Below, one piece after another: positions 1 to 7,485 of a stretch of 64,000 nt of DNA (the first letter of the stretch is position 1; every line of letters begins with the position of its first letter). The position numbers and the translations under genes are program-made. Source of the stretch: Streptomyces sp. NRRL S-455 (GTDB taxonomy: Bacteria; Actinomycetota; Actinomycetes; Streptomycetales; Streptomycetaceae); the NCBI RefSeq assembly GCF_000717875.1, contig NZ_JOCT01000031.1, positions 1-64,000 of the forward strand, given 5' to 3'. Under the pieces are notes generated by a model, which was not told where the DNA came from, ran no database searches, and saw only the letters and a program-made list of their open reading frames with translations.

Positions 1-260
1 GCGCACAGGGGGTGGGCGGGGTCGGCGGCGTTCTCGGCGAACGCGTGGATCAGGGTGTGCAGGGCGTGCGGGTCGCCCTGGTCGGGCAGGGCCTCCCCCA
101 CCGTCTCCCGCATCCGCGCCGCGACGGCGTCCGGCCCGCCCGCGGGCAGTGGCCCGCCGCGTGCCCGGGCGCCGGTGTCCAGCGCGGTGAGCACGGTGTC
201 GAGTAACGGCCGCAGGGCGTGCGGGCCTTGGGTGCCTGAGGCGAGGGGCGGCGTGCTCAT
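1..260 (-). CDS. Pyridoxal-phosphate-dependent decarboxylase, N-terminal part (cut by window edge)
   Basis: Only the first 86 or so codons are present; the gene continues past base 1. The start at 260 (ATG, MSTPPLASGTQGPHAL) has a GGAGGA ribosome site about 7 nt upstream. The visible part (LRPLLDTVLTAL, then LPAGGPDAVAARMRE, then HALHTLIHAFAENAADP.HPLCA) resembles the N-terminal arm of group II amino-acid decarboxylases (aromatic-L-amino-acid or diaminobutyrate type) of Streptomyces. The PLP lysine would lie outside the window, so the substrate cannot be judged. Codon 19 is TTA (bases 206-204), the rare Leu codon read by the bldA tRNA, which hints at developmental control of translation. Family assignment is from recalled similarity and is moderate. 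Confidence 0.55.
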   Translation of the reverse strand, partial: MSTPPLASGTQGPHALRPLLDTVLTALDTGARARGGPLPAGGPDAVAARMRETVGEALPDQGDPHALHTLIHAFAENAADPAHPLC

Positions 261-333
261 GGACTGTCCTCCGGGGCGCTGGGGCGGCGCGCCCGAATAG
301 CCCAACGACCGGATGCGGGAGGAGGTACTTCCG

Positions 334-363
334 TACGGGGAGATCCTGCTGGAACTCCCCGTA
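334..363. promoter_or_regulatory. Near-perfect inverted repeat upstream of the decarboxylase
   Basis: Two 13-nt arms (334-346 and 351-363; left arm TACGGGGAGATCC) pair at 12 of 13 positions around a TGCT loop. It sits 74 bp before the decarboxylase start and 174 bp past the pepN stop. It could be an operator for the decarboxylase or the terminator of pepN; there is no T-run to favour a terminator. No gene is seen between 261 and 536. Confidence 0.5.
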
Positions 364-424
364 GTGGGTTCCCGGTCTTGAAGTCGTCCGGGGGGTCCTC
401 GGGGCCCGGACCGCGAAGGGGTGG

Positions 425-496
425 GCCGGGTCGCCGGTCGGCCGCGGCGGCGACGGGGACGGGTGAGCCGGGTCGCCGGTCGGCCGCGTCGGCGAC
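425..496. repeat. Two-copy 30-nt direct repeat, period 42
   Basis: A 30-nt GC-rich unit beginning GCCGGGTCGCCGGTCGGCC occurs at 425-454 and again at 467-496 with a single difference (G/T). It lies between the pepN stop and the decarboxylase promoter region and is non-coding as far as I can tell. Confidence 0.7.
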
Positions 497-536
497 AGGT
501 AGGAGCGGTCGCCTCCGTCGCCCAGGGTCGCCGGTC

Positions 537-3068
537 CTAGTTCTCCTTCCTGCCCTGCTGCACCCGCAATGCCCGTGCCAGGTCGTGGAGTTGGTCGGCG
601 AGCGTGCGGCGTAGTGCCGGGGTCGGGGTGGCGTCGCGCAGGCATTCCTCGCCGAGGCGGAGGTTCTCGGCGTCGACGGCGTGGGTGGGGAAGGCGTCGC
701 GGCCGACGGCCACGGCGATGGCGGGGCCGCGGCGGTCGGCGACGGGGACCGCGTCGGTGTAGTAGCGCGGTACGTACGCGCGTACCAGGTCGGCCTGTTC
801 GGGCTGCCAGAAGCCCTGGGCGGTGGCGGTGAAGAGGTAGGTGGACAGGTCGTCGGAGCCGAACATCGACTGCCAGGCGCGGGCCTTGGCCTCCGGGTCG
901 GGCAGGGCGGCCCGGCAGCGGGCGGCGCCTTCCTGGCCGGTGGCGCTCGGGTCGCGTTCCAGTTCTGCGGTGATGGCTGCCTCGTCGGTGGCGCCGAGGG
1001 CGGCGAGCCGGGCGAGGACGCGCCAGCGCAGCTCGGGGTCGAGTTCCGGGCCGCCGGGGACGGTGCCGTCGGCGAGCCAGGCGGCGATGGTGTCGGGGTG
1101 GGCCGCGACGTCGATGCGGTGGCGTACGGCGATCAGGCGCAGGCCGGGGTTGTCTCCGTCCTCGGTGCGGCGGATGAGGTCGCGGCACAGCTCGGAGAGG
1201 GTGGCGAGCGCGGCCGGCCGCTCCTCGGGTGTGACGTAGCGGTCGGCGATGTGGGTGGAGGCGAAGGCGAGCACGCCCTGGACGATGGCGAGGTCGGTCT
1301 CCAGCGGGAGATGGGTCCGGGCGGTCTCCAGGTAGGCGGCGGGTGGGAGTTCGCCGTCCCGGACGGCGTCACGCAGGGCGTTCCAGACGACGGCGCGGGT
1401 GAGGGGTTCGGGCAGGCCGGAGAGGTCCTTGCGGACGGTTTCGAAGGACTCCGGGTCGAAGCGGATCTTGGCGTAGCTGAGGTCGGCGTCGTTGAGGAGG
1501 AGCAGCGCGGGGCGCTTGCCGATGGGGTGGGCCGCGGTCTGCGGCAGGTCCAGGTCGAGGCGTTCGCGCAGGACGAGGTGTCCGCCGTCGTCGCCGAGGT
1601 CCCGGTCGTAGAGGCCGACGGCGATGTGGTGCGGGCGGTTTCCGGTGCGGTCGACGGTGAGGGTGCAGGTGCCGTGGTCGCCGGGGGTGATGTGCGGGGT
1701 GAGGGTGTCGACGCCGGTGGTGCGCAGCCAGGCGTCGGCCCAGGCGGGCACGTCGCGTTCGGTGGCGCCGGCGAGGGAGTCGATGAAGTCGGCGAGGGTG
1801 GCGTTGGCGAACTTGTGGCGGGCGAAGTGGGTGTTGATGCCGGTGAGGAAGTCCTCCTCGCCGAGCCAGGCGACCAGTTGGCGCAGGGCGCTGGCGCCCT
1901 TGGCGTAGGAGATGCCGTCGAAGTTCATGAGTGCGGCGGCGGTGTCGTCGACGGCTTCGGGGGCCACGGGGTGGGTGGAGGGGCGCTGGTCGGCGTCGTA
2001 GCCCCAGGCCTTGCGGTTGACGCCGAAGTCGGTCCAGGTGTCCGTGCCCCACTTCCTGGGGGGAGTCCCCCCAGACCCCCCGAGGGTGGCTTCGGTGAGG
2101 GTCTGGTAGCCCATGTACTCGGCGAAGGACTCGTTGAGCCAGATGTCGTCCCACCACTTGAGTGTGACGAGGTCGCCGAACCACATGTGGGCCATTTCGT
2201 GGGCGATGACCATGGCGCGGGTCTGCCGCTCGGTGTCGGTGACGGCGGAGCGGTAGACGAACTCGTCGCGGAAGGTGACCAGTCCGGGGTTCTCCATGGC
2301 GCCGGCGTTGAACTCGGGGACGAAGGCCTGGTCGTAGGAGTCGAACGGGTAGGGCTCGTCGAATTTCTCGTGGTAGCGGTCGAAGCAGGCGCGTGTGACG
2401 TCGAGGAGTTCGTCGGCGTCGTCGTCGAGGTAGGGGGCGAGGGAGCGGCGGCAGTGCAAGCCGAAGGGCAGGCCGCGGTGTTCGGTGCGTACCGAGTGCC
2501 AGGGGCCGGCGGCGACGGCGACGAGGTAGGTGGAGATCAGTGGGGTGGGGGCGGCTTTCCAGCGGCCGTCCCCGGTGTGCTCGGTGACGCCGTTGGCGAG
2601 GACGGTCCAGCTTTCGGGGGCCTTCACGGACAGTTCGAAGACGGCCTTCAGGTCGGGCTGGTCGAAGGCGGCGAAGACGCGCTGGACGTCGTCCATGAAC
2701 AACTGGGTGTAGACGTAGGTTTCGCCGTCGGTGGGGTCGGTGAAGCGGTGCATGCCCTCGCCGGTGCGGGAGTAGCGCATCCGTGCGTGTACGCGCAGTT
2801 CGTGTTCGCCGGCGGTGAGGTTCTTCAGGGGCAGCCGGTTGTCGTCCAGGGTGGCCGGGTCCAGGGGTTGTCCGTCGAGGGTGACGGAGCGCAGTTCGGC
2901 CGGCCTGACCTCGACGAAGGTGTCCGCGTCCGCGCGGGCGCTGAACCGGATCAGAGTGCGGGAGTCGAAGGTCTCCTCACCGGTGGTCAGATCGAGTTCG
3001 ATCGTGTACCGGTCGACGTCGAGGAGCTCTGCTCGGGTCTGCGCTTCGTCGCGCGTCAGTACGGACAT
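537..3068 (-). CDS. pepN: Aminopeptidase N (M1 family zinc metallopeptidase)
   Basis: Cytosolic exopeptidase that removes N-terminal residues from peptides. With the ATG at 3068 (MSVLTRDEAQTRAELLDV) the protein is 843 aa, usual for actinobacterial PepN. An in-frame ATG at 3077 and GTG at 3092 are alternatives; none has a strong ribosome site. The exopeptidase motif GAMEN is at residues 256-260. The zinc site HEMAH is at 290-294 with the third ligand E313 in WLNESFAEY; E291 is the general base. The C-terminal half is the helical ERAP1-like domain. Oddity: around residues 330-340 the sequence TEATLGGSGGTPPRKWGTDTW carries about 11 extra residues relative to homologues as I recall them, and they are encoded by a GC palindrome at 2056-2074. 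Since the frame is kept the enzyme is probably active. Confidence 0.93.
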   Translation of the reverse strand: MSVLTRDEAQTRAELLDVDRYTIELDLTTGEETFDSRTLIRFSARADADTFVEVRPAELRSVTLDGQPLDPATLDDNRLPLKNLTAGEHELRVHARMRYSRTGEGMHRFTDPTDGETYVYTQLFMDDVQRVFAAFDQPDLKAVFELSVKAPESWTVLANGVTEHTGDGRWKAAPTPLISTYLVAVAAGPWHSVRTEHRGLPFGLHCRRSLAPYLDDDADELLDVTRACFDRYHEKFDEPYPFDSYDQAFVPEFNAGAMENPGLVTFRDEFVYRSAVTDTERQTRAMVIAHEMAHMWFGDLVTLKWWDDIWLNESFAEYMGYQTLTEATLGGSGGTPPRKWGTDTWTDFGVNRKAWGYDADQRPSTHPVAPEAVDDTAAALMNFDGISYAKGASALRQLVAWLGEEDFLTGINTHFARHKFANATLADFIDSLAGATERDVPAWADAWLRTTGVDTLTPHITPGDHGTCTLTVDRTGNRPHHIAVGLYDRDLGDDGGHLVLRERLDLDLPQTAAHPIGKRPALLLLNDADLSYAKIRFDPESFETVRKDLSGLPEPLTRAVVWNALRDAVRDGELPPAAYLETARTHLPLETDLAIVQGVLAFASTHIADRYVTPEERPAALATLSELCRDLIRRTEDGDNPGLRLIAVRHRIDVAAHPDTIAAWLADGTVPGGPELDPELRWRVLARLAALGATDEAAITAELERDPSATGQEGAARCRAALPDPEAKARAWQSMFGSDDLSTYLFTATAQGFWQPEQADLVRAYVPRYYTDAVPVADRRGPAIAVAVGRDAFPTHAVDAENLRLGEECLRDATPTPALRRTLADQLHDLARALRVQQGRKEN
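2056..2074. repeat. 19-bp perfect GC palindrome inserted in pepN
   Basis: CTGGGGGGAGTCCCCCCAG is a perfect palindrome around G2065, followed by ACCCCCC. I recognise this G-run/AGT/C-run pattern as a short element scattered through Streptomyces genomes. Here it lies inside the pepN reading frame, just after the HEXXH-E region, and encodes a glycine/proline-rich loop. That it is an insertion is inferred from recalled homologues lacking it. Confidence 0.6.
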
Positions 3069-3135
3069 GCAGGCCATGCTGCCTGATGGCACGTGCAGGG
3101 CACAGGGGCGGATCGGTTTGTGCCCGATGTCCGGT

Positions 3136-3687
3136 CTACGTACGGTCTTTTTCCAGTTCCCCGGCGTGCGCCCCCATGGGCCGCGGGGGTGGCACGCGTG
3201 CGTCGGGATGTGGCAGGGCGGGGCGCGCGGGGTGCGTGTCGGTCCCGTTGTGCTCCTGGACGACGGCGCGCAGGCGGCGCACCTCCCGCTCCAGGGCGAG
3301 GTGGCGCCGGTGCGTGTCGAAGAGGTAGCGGACCTTGGTGCGCAGGGCCCAGGGGTCCACGGGTTTCAGGACGAGGTCGGCGACGCCGAGGCCGAAGGCC
3401 GTCGTGGTCAGTTCGTGGTCGGCGCCGAATCCGGTGAGCAGGATCACCGGGATGTGCTGGGTCTGTTCGACGCGCCGCATGTAGCGCACGACCTCCAGGC
3501 CGCTGACGCCGGGCATGCGCACGTCGAGCAGGAGCAGGCCGACCTGGCCGCGGAGCACCTGCTTGAGTGCCTCGTCGCCGCTGGTGGCCCGGCTGAGCCG
3601 GTAGCCCAGCGGGGCCAGTGCGCTCTCCAGCGCGTACAGCGTGTCCTCGTGGTCGTCGACGATGAGGATCCTGGTATCCGACGGCAT
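3136..3687 (-). CDS. Single-domain response regulator with C-terminal coiled-coil
   Basis: A CheY-like receiver protein of 183 aa. The acidic pocket D11/D12 (ILIVDDHED), phospho-acceptor D55 (LLLDVRMPG), T85 (ILLTGFG) and K108 (LVLKPVDPW) are all intact, so it should be phosphorylated by a partner kinase. After about residue 120 there is a short charged helix (HLALEREVRRLRAVVQEHN), likely a coiled coil, then a Pro-rich tail. There is no DNA-binding domain, so it probably signals by protein contact. The ATG at 3687 follows a G-rich GAGGGAGGGGCG stretch. No histidine kinase is adjacent, so the partner is unknown. Upstream lie an inverted repeat and a direct repeat (3758-3832). Confidence 0.85.
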   Translation of the reverse strand: MPSDTRILIVDDHEDTLYALESALAPLGYRLSRATSGDEALKQVLRGQVGLLLLDVRMPGVSGLEVVRYMRRVEQTQHIPVILLTGFGADHELTTTAFGLGVADLVLKPVDPWALRTKVRYLFDTHRRHLALEREVRRLRAVVQEHNGTDTHPARPALPHPDARVPPPRPMGAHAGELEKDRT

Positions 3688-3757
3688 GGCCCGACGCCCC
3701 TCCCTCTTGGAGGTCCAGAGTAGTCCGGGACGCTGACGCGCAGTACTCGTCAGCTGA

Positions 3758-3780
3758 CATGCTGTGTACAGCGCAGCATG
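3758..3780. promoter_or_regulatory. Inverted repeat upstream of the response regulator
   Basis: CATGCTG (3758-3764) and CAGCATG (3774-3780) are perfect 7-nt arms with a 9-nt spacer that itself contains TGTACA. It lies 71 bp upstream of the response-regulator start and has the form of a repressor operator. Function is inferred only. Confidence 0.4.
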
Positions 3781-3797
3781 CCCGGCGCGGGCCGTGG

Positions 3798-3832
3798 TGT
3801 CACGCCCCCGGGGGCCGCGCTGTCACGCCCCC
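3798..3832. repeat. Direct repeat of TGTCACGCCCCC
   Basis: The 12-mer TGTCACGCCCCC occurs at 3798-3809 and 3821-3832, start-to-start distance 23 bp (about two helical turns), just past the 3' end of the chorismate mutase gene. The spacing is what a dimeric activator binding one DNA face would use, but chance in GC-rich DNA is possible. Confidence 0.35.
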
Positions 3833-3857
3833 CAGGGGAGATGGAGCTCGTGTGCCG

Positions 3858-4208
3858 TCAGTCGCGCCCGGCGGTGGTGCCGTTGAGTGCCTCGTCGGCG
3901 ATGCGCTCGTGGTGGCGGATGACCTCGGCGACGATGAAGTTCAGGAACTTCTCGGCGAAGGCCGGGTCCAGTTTGGCGTTCTCGGCGAGTGCGCGCAGCC
4001 GGGCGATCTGGCGGGCCTCGCGGGCCGGGTCGGCGGGCGGCAGCTGGTGCTGGGCCTTGAGGTGGCCGACCTGCTGGGTGCACTTGAAGCGCTCGGCGAG
4101 CATGTGGACGACGGCGGCGTCGATGTTGTCGATGCTGGCGCGCAGCCGGGCGAGTTCCTCGCGGACGGCGGGGTCGGCGTCACCGGTGCCGGTGTAGCTG
4201 GTGGTCAT
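3858..4208 (-). CDS. Chorismate mutase, AroQ class
   Basis: A 116-aa all-helical protein predicted to convert chorismate to prephenate, the branch to Phe and Tyr. The AroQ pattern is visible: R23 (LARLRASIDNID), R40 (AERF), K51 (GHLK), then D60, R63 and E64 (ADPAREARQIARL), matching R11, R28, K39, D48, R51 and E52 of the E. coli domain by my alignment. The last helix is FLNFIVAEVIRHHERIA. It is a stand-alone mutase with no fused dehydratase or dehydrogenase. A TAGGCT hexamer (4217-4222 on this strand) ends 8 nt before the ATG and no ribosome site is seen, so a leaderless transcript is likely. The GNAT gene lies 45 nt upstream on the same strand. Confidence 0.85.
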   Translation of the reverse strand: MTTSYTGTGDADPAVREELARLRASIDNIDAAVVHMLAERFKCTQQVGHLKAQHQLPPADPAREARQIARLRALAENAKLDPAFAEKFLNFIVAEVIRHHERIADEALNGTTAGRD

Positions 4209-4216
4209 GGCGGGTC

Positions 4217-4222
4217 AGCCTA
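4217..4222 (-). promoter_or_regulatory. -10 hexamer of a probable leaderless promoter
   Basis: TAGGCT lies 8 nt before the chorismate mutase ATG, with no Shine-Dalgarno between. Streptomyces leaderless transcripts typically have a TANNNT box at this distance. Confidence 0.45.
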
Positions 4223-4253
4223 CGGGGAGGGCGCCTGGTGTCCGAGGGTCGTC

Positions 4254-4706
4254 TCACGAGTCGGCGGTGCTGAGCCGCTTGTGGAAGCAGACGTCCTCGT
4301 GGCCGCCGGGTACGCCCTGGACGCGGCCGCGTTCCCGGTAGCCGAGGCGCGGGTAGAAGCCGGGCGCCTGGAAGCTGTACGTGGAGACGATCATGTCGGT
4401 GCAGCCGCGCCGGGCGGCCTCGGTCTCCGCCGCGCGCATCAGCCGGCTTCCCCAGCCGGCGTGCCGCTGGTCCTCCCGCACCCAGAGCATGTCCACGGAG
4501 CAGAGGCTGCCCCAGGTCCAGGCGGTGAGTCCGCCGATCAGTTCGCCGGTGTCGTCGGTGACGCGGACGGAGAGGGGCGCGGTGGTGGCTCCGTCGGCGG
4601 CGACGGTGTTGAAGGCGGTCAGCTCCTCGTCGAGCCGCTTTTCCAGTTCGTCGTCCTGGCCGCCCACCCGGAGCCCGGCGGCGACGGAGCGTTGTTCGCT
4701 GGTCAC
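4254..4706 (-). CDS. GNAT-family N-acetyltransferase
   Basis: A 150-aa acetyl-CoA-dependent acetyltransferase fold. The acetyl-CoA binding motif is REDQRHAGWGSRLMRAAETEA (Q/R-x-x-G-x-G type), followed by a C-terminal FYPRLGY motif typical of the last strands. The GTG at 4706 (MTSEQRSVAAGLRVGG) is chosen because the region upstream to 4784 is Pro/Arg-rich and unlike a domain; the ribosome site is weak. It is transcribed toward the chorismate mutase gene, 45 nt away, and divergently from the metalloprotein gene at 4829. The acceptor substrate cannot be deduced. Confidence 0.8.
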   Translation of the reverse strand: MTSEQRSVAAGLRVGGQDDELEKRLDEELTAFNTVAADGATTAPLSVRVTDDTGELIGGLTAWTWGSLCSVDMLWVREDQRHAGWGSRLMRAAETEAARRGCTDMIVSTYSFQAPGFYPRLGYRERGRVQGVPGGHEDVCFHKRLSTADS

Positions 4707-4828
4707 GGCCTGGATTCTGCCCGGCGGCGGCGGGTGGCGGCGAACGGTTTTCGCCGCGGCGGCACGACCCCCTGGTGGACACACTTTCGTACAGTGGAAG
4801 CGGGTTCTGGGGCGTCCTGGGGGTAGGC

Positions 4829-5716
4829 GTGGCGAACGACGGTCCGGTCGAGCACGGCTACCCGCATCTGGAAACGGTGCGGGCCGCCATCACGGCGCTG
4901 TACAAGCGGCTGTCCTGCGACACGATCCAGACGTTCGCGACCAGTGTGCTCCCCGCCGACGTGGCGTTCTGCGACACCGACGATCTGTATCTGGGGGCGC
5001 AGCGGGTGGCGCACGAGCTGGTGCGGCACTACCGGCTGCCGGACGCCCGGCTGGTCGTGAGTTTCCGGGAGATGCGGCACGCGGCGAACGTCGAGCTCGC
5101 GGCCGGGCCGGAGTACTTCGTGGAGCTGAACGACCGGTTCCGCAGGCATCGGCGGGACATCGGGGCGGCCCTCGCCCACGAGGTGATGCATGTGTATCTG
5201 CACCGCCTGGACCTGTCGTTCCCGGGCGTGCGGGACAACGAGATCCTGACGGACACGGCGACGACGTACCTGGGCGCGGGCTGGCTGCTGCTGGACGCGT
5301 ACCGGGAGGACGGGGCGTCGTCGCAGAAGCTGGGTTATCTGACGCCGGAGGAGTTCGGGTACGTCCTGGCCAAGCGCGCGTTGCTCTTCGGGGAGGACCC
5401 GTCGGTGTGGTTCACCAGCCCCCAGGCGTACACGGCGTACGGCAAGGGCATGACGCTGGCCCGCCGTGACGAGCAGGAGCCGCCGCTGACGGCGGCGGGA
5501 TGGGCGGGGCGGCGCCGGTACGCCCGGGACCGGCGGCATGCACCGGCCGGGCCGCCGCAGCCGGGGGTGCGCTACCGGTTCTCTCCTGACGGGGGCGGCC
5601 GGTTGCAGGTGTCGTTTCCCTGTCCGACCTGTCATCAGCGGATCAGGGTGCCGGTGCGCGGGCGGGTCCGGGCGCGGTGTGGGCTGTGCCGGAGTGTGCT
5701 GGAGTGCGACACGTGA
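4829..5716 (+). CDS. HExxH metalloprotein with C-terminal zinc ribbon
   Basis: A 295-aa protein not matched to any characterised enzyme I know. It has HEVMH at residues 117-121 (gluzincin-type, H117, E118, H121). A third zinc ligand candidate, E138 or D142, lies in the following DNEILTDTATTYLG helix. The C-terminus is a separate treble-clef-like ribbon with CPTC and CGLC pairs (about residues 268-292). A metalloprotease core followed by a CxxC ribbon recalls SprT/Spartan-like proteases, but the core sequence is not clearly SprT. There is no signal peptide, so it is probably cytosolic. The GTG at 4829 follows GGGGGTAGGC. It is divergent from the GNAT gene and converges with qcrB at a 13-nt gap. 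Confidence 0.75.
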   Translation: MANDGPVEHGYPHLETVRAAITALYKRLSCDTIQTFATSVLPADVAFCDTDDLYLGAQRVAHELVRHYRLPDARLVVSFREMRHAANVELAAGPEYFVELNDRFRRHRRDIGAALAHEVMHVYLHRLDLSFPGVRDNEILTDTATTYLGAGWLLLDAYREDGASSQKLGYLTPEEFGYVLAKRALLFGEDPSVWFTSPQAYTAYGKGMTLARRDEQEPPLTAAGWAGRRRYARDRRHAPAGPPQPGVRYRFSPDGGGRLQVSFPCPTCHQRIRVPVRGRVRARCGLCRSVLECDT

Positions 5717-5729
5717 GCGGCTTCCGTGT

Positions 5730-7385
5730 TCAGTGCCGGTGATCGCCGCTGGTGATCTCCCGGTATTCCTCCGCCGTCGGCTTCTCGATCCGCGCGTCGG
5801 GCCCGAACATGGCCTTCGCCAGCCGGGCGCGCAGCCGCTCGGAGCGCTTGACCTTGCGGCGCACGCCGTGCGCGTCGACCACCGGCTCCATCTCGTACGG
5901 CGGTTTCTGCTCGTGCTGGGTGAGGGTGAACAGCTCGGCCTGCGAGAGGGGCTCGTGCGCCTCGGTGTACTCGCCGTTCGGCAGCCGTTTGACGGTGCCG
6001 GTCTCCCTGCCGTGCAGCACCTTGGCGCGGTCGCGGCGCTGGAGGCCCATGCAGATCTTCTTGGTGACGAGGAAGGCGACGACCGGCAGCACGAACACGC
6101 CGATCCGCACGAACCAGGTGATCACGTTGATGGACAGGTGCAGATGCGTGGCCACGATGTCGTTGCCGCCGCCGATGAGCAGTACCGCGTACAGGGTCAG
6201 CCAGGCGACGCCCAGGCCGGTGCGCACGGGCGCGTTGCGTGGCCGGTCCAGGATGTGGTGCTCGCGTTTGTCGCCGGTGATCCACGCCTCGATGAAGGGG
6301 TAGACGCCGATGGCGAGGAGGATCAGCGGGAACAGCGCGAAGGGGATGAACACGCCGAGCACCAGCGTGTGGCCCCAGAGGTTGATCTCCCATCCCGGCA
6401 TCACCCGGATCAGGCCCTCGGAGAAGCCGAGGTACCAGTCGGGCTGGGCGCCGGTGGTGACCAGGTCGGGGCGGTAGGGGCCGAAGGCCCACACGGGGTT
6501 GATCTGGGCGAGTCCGCCCATCACCGTCAGGACACCGAAGACGAGGAAGAAGAACCCGCCGGCCTTGGCCATGTAGACCGGCAGGAACGGCATCCCCACG
6601 ACGGACCGTTCCTTGCGTCCGGGGCCCGGGAACTGGGTGTGCTTGTGGTGGAAGACCAGGATCAGGTGGGCGGTCACCAGGGCCAGCATGAGCCCGGGCA
6701 GCAGCAGGATGTGGACGGGGTACAGCCGCGAGACGATGTCCTCGCCCGGGAACTCCCCGCCGAAGAGGAAGAACGACAGGTACGTCCCGACGATCGGGAT
6801 CGACAGGATCGCGCCCTGGGCGAAGCGGATGCCGGTGCCGGACAGCAGGTCGTCGGGGAGGGAGTAGCCGGTCAGGCCGGTGATGATGCCGAGCATCAGC
6901 AGGCTCCAGCCGAACACCCAGTTGAGTTCGCGCGGCTTGCGGAAGGCGCCCGTGAAGAACACCCGCATCATGTGCACCAGCATGCCGGTGATGAAGACGA
7001 GCGCCGCCCAGTGGTGGATCTGCCGGATCAGCAGCCCGCCGCGCACGTCGAAGCTGATGTCCAGCGTGGACTCGAACGCCCTGGACATGAGCACGCCGTT
7101 GAGCTCCGTGTAGGAGCCGTCGTAGACGACCTCCTGCATGCTCGGTTCGAAGAAGAGGGTGAGGTAGACGCCGGTGAGGATCAGGACGACGAAGCTGTAG
7201 AGGGTGACCTCGCCCAGCATGAACGACCAGTGGTCCGGGAAGACCTTGCGCATGTTGGCCCTGGCCAGCGCGTAGAGCCCCAGCCGTCCGTCCGCCCAGT
7301 CGGCGAGCTTCTCGCCCTTGCCGGCAGGTGGTGCCCTGTGGGCGGAATCCGTCCCGTACACCCGGCGTGCGCCGTCGTCGCCCAT
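5730..7385 (-). CDS. Orphan QcrB-type cytochrome b subunit
   Basis: Integral membrane cytochrome b of the bc1 type, 551 aa. ATG at 7385 (MGDDGARRVYGTDSAH) follows GGGGAGG. Features: N-terminal four-helix heme bundle with histidines in IHHWAALVFITGMLVH and in ALVTAHLILVFHHKH, the Qo-site motif QPDWYLGFSEG (actinobacterial PDWY form), and a long charged cytoplasmic C-terminus as in actinobacterial QcrB. It matches the family's usual length. No Rieske (qcrA) or diheme cytochrome c (qcrC) gene lies nearby, unlike the main qcrCAB operon expected elsewhere, so this is a stand-alone paralogue. It follows the vWA gene (100 nt gap) on the same strand. It may pair with another complex or run an alternative quinol oxidation; the function is inferred. 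Confidence 0.88.
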   Translation of the reverse strand: MGDDGARRVYGTDSAHRAPPAGKGEKLADWADGRLGLYALARANMRKVFPDHWSFMLGEVTLYSFVVLILTGVYLTLFFEPSMQEVVYDGSYTELNGVLMSRAFESTLDISFDVRGGLLIRQIHHWAALVFITGMLVHMMRVFFTGAFRKPRELNWVFGWSLLMLGIITGLTGYSLPDDLLSGTGIRFAQGAILSIPIVGTYLSFFLFGGEFPGEDIVSRLYPVHILLLPGLMLALVTAHLILVFHHKHTQFPGPGRKERSVVGMPFLPVYMAKAGGFFFLVFGVLTVMGGLAQINPVWAFGPYRPDLVTTGAQPDWYLGFSEGLIRVMPGWEINLWGHTLVLGVFIPFALFPLILLAIGVYPFIEAWITGDKREHHILDRPRNAPVRTGLGVAWLTLYAVLLIGGGNDIVATHLHLSINVITWFVRIGVFVLPVVAFLVTKKICMGLQRRDRAKVLHGRETGTVKRLPNGEYTEAHEPLSQAELFTLTQHEQKPPYEMEPVVDAHGVRRKVKRSERLRARLAKAMFGPDARIEKPTAEEYREITSGDHRH

Positions 7386-7485
7386 ACGTCGTCGCCTCCC
7401 CGTGGGATCCTTCCCAGCGTGGCACGGCGCGGCGATGGCGCAAACGGGGCGGCGGGGCGGTTGGACCAGGGGGGCGAGAAGCGGC

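Noticed and set aside
681..3086. An 801-codon plus-strand frame opposite pepN.
   Set aside because: Antisense shadow caused by GC-third-position bias; composition is V/G/E-rich with no domain.
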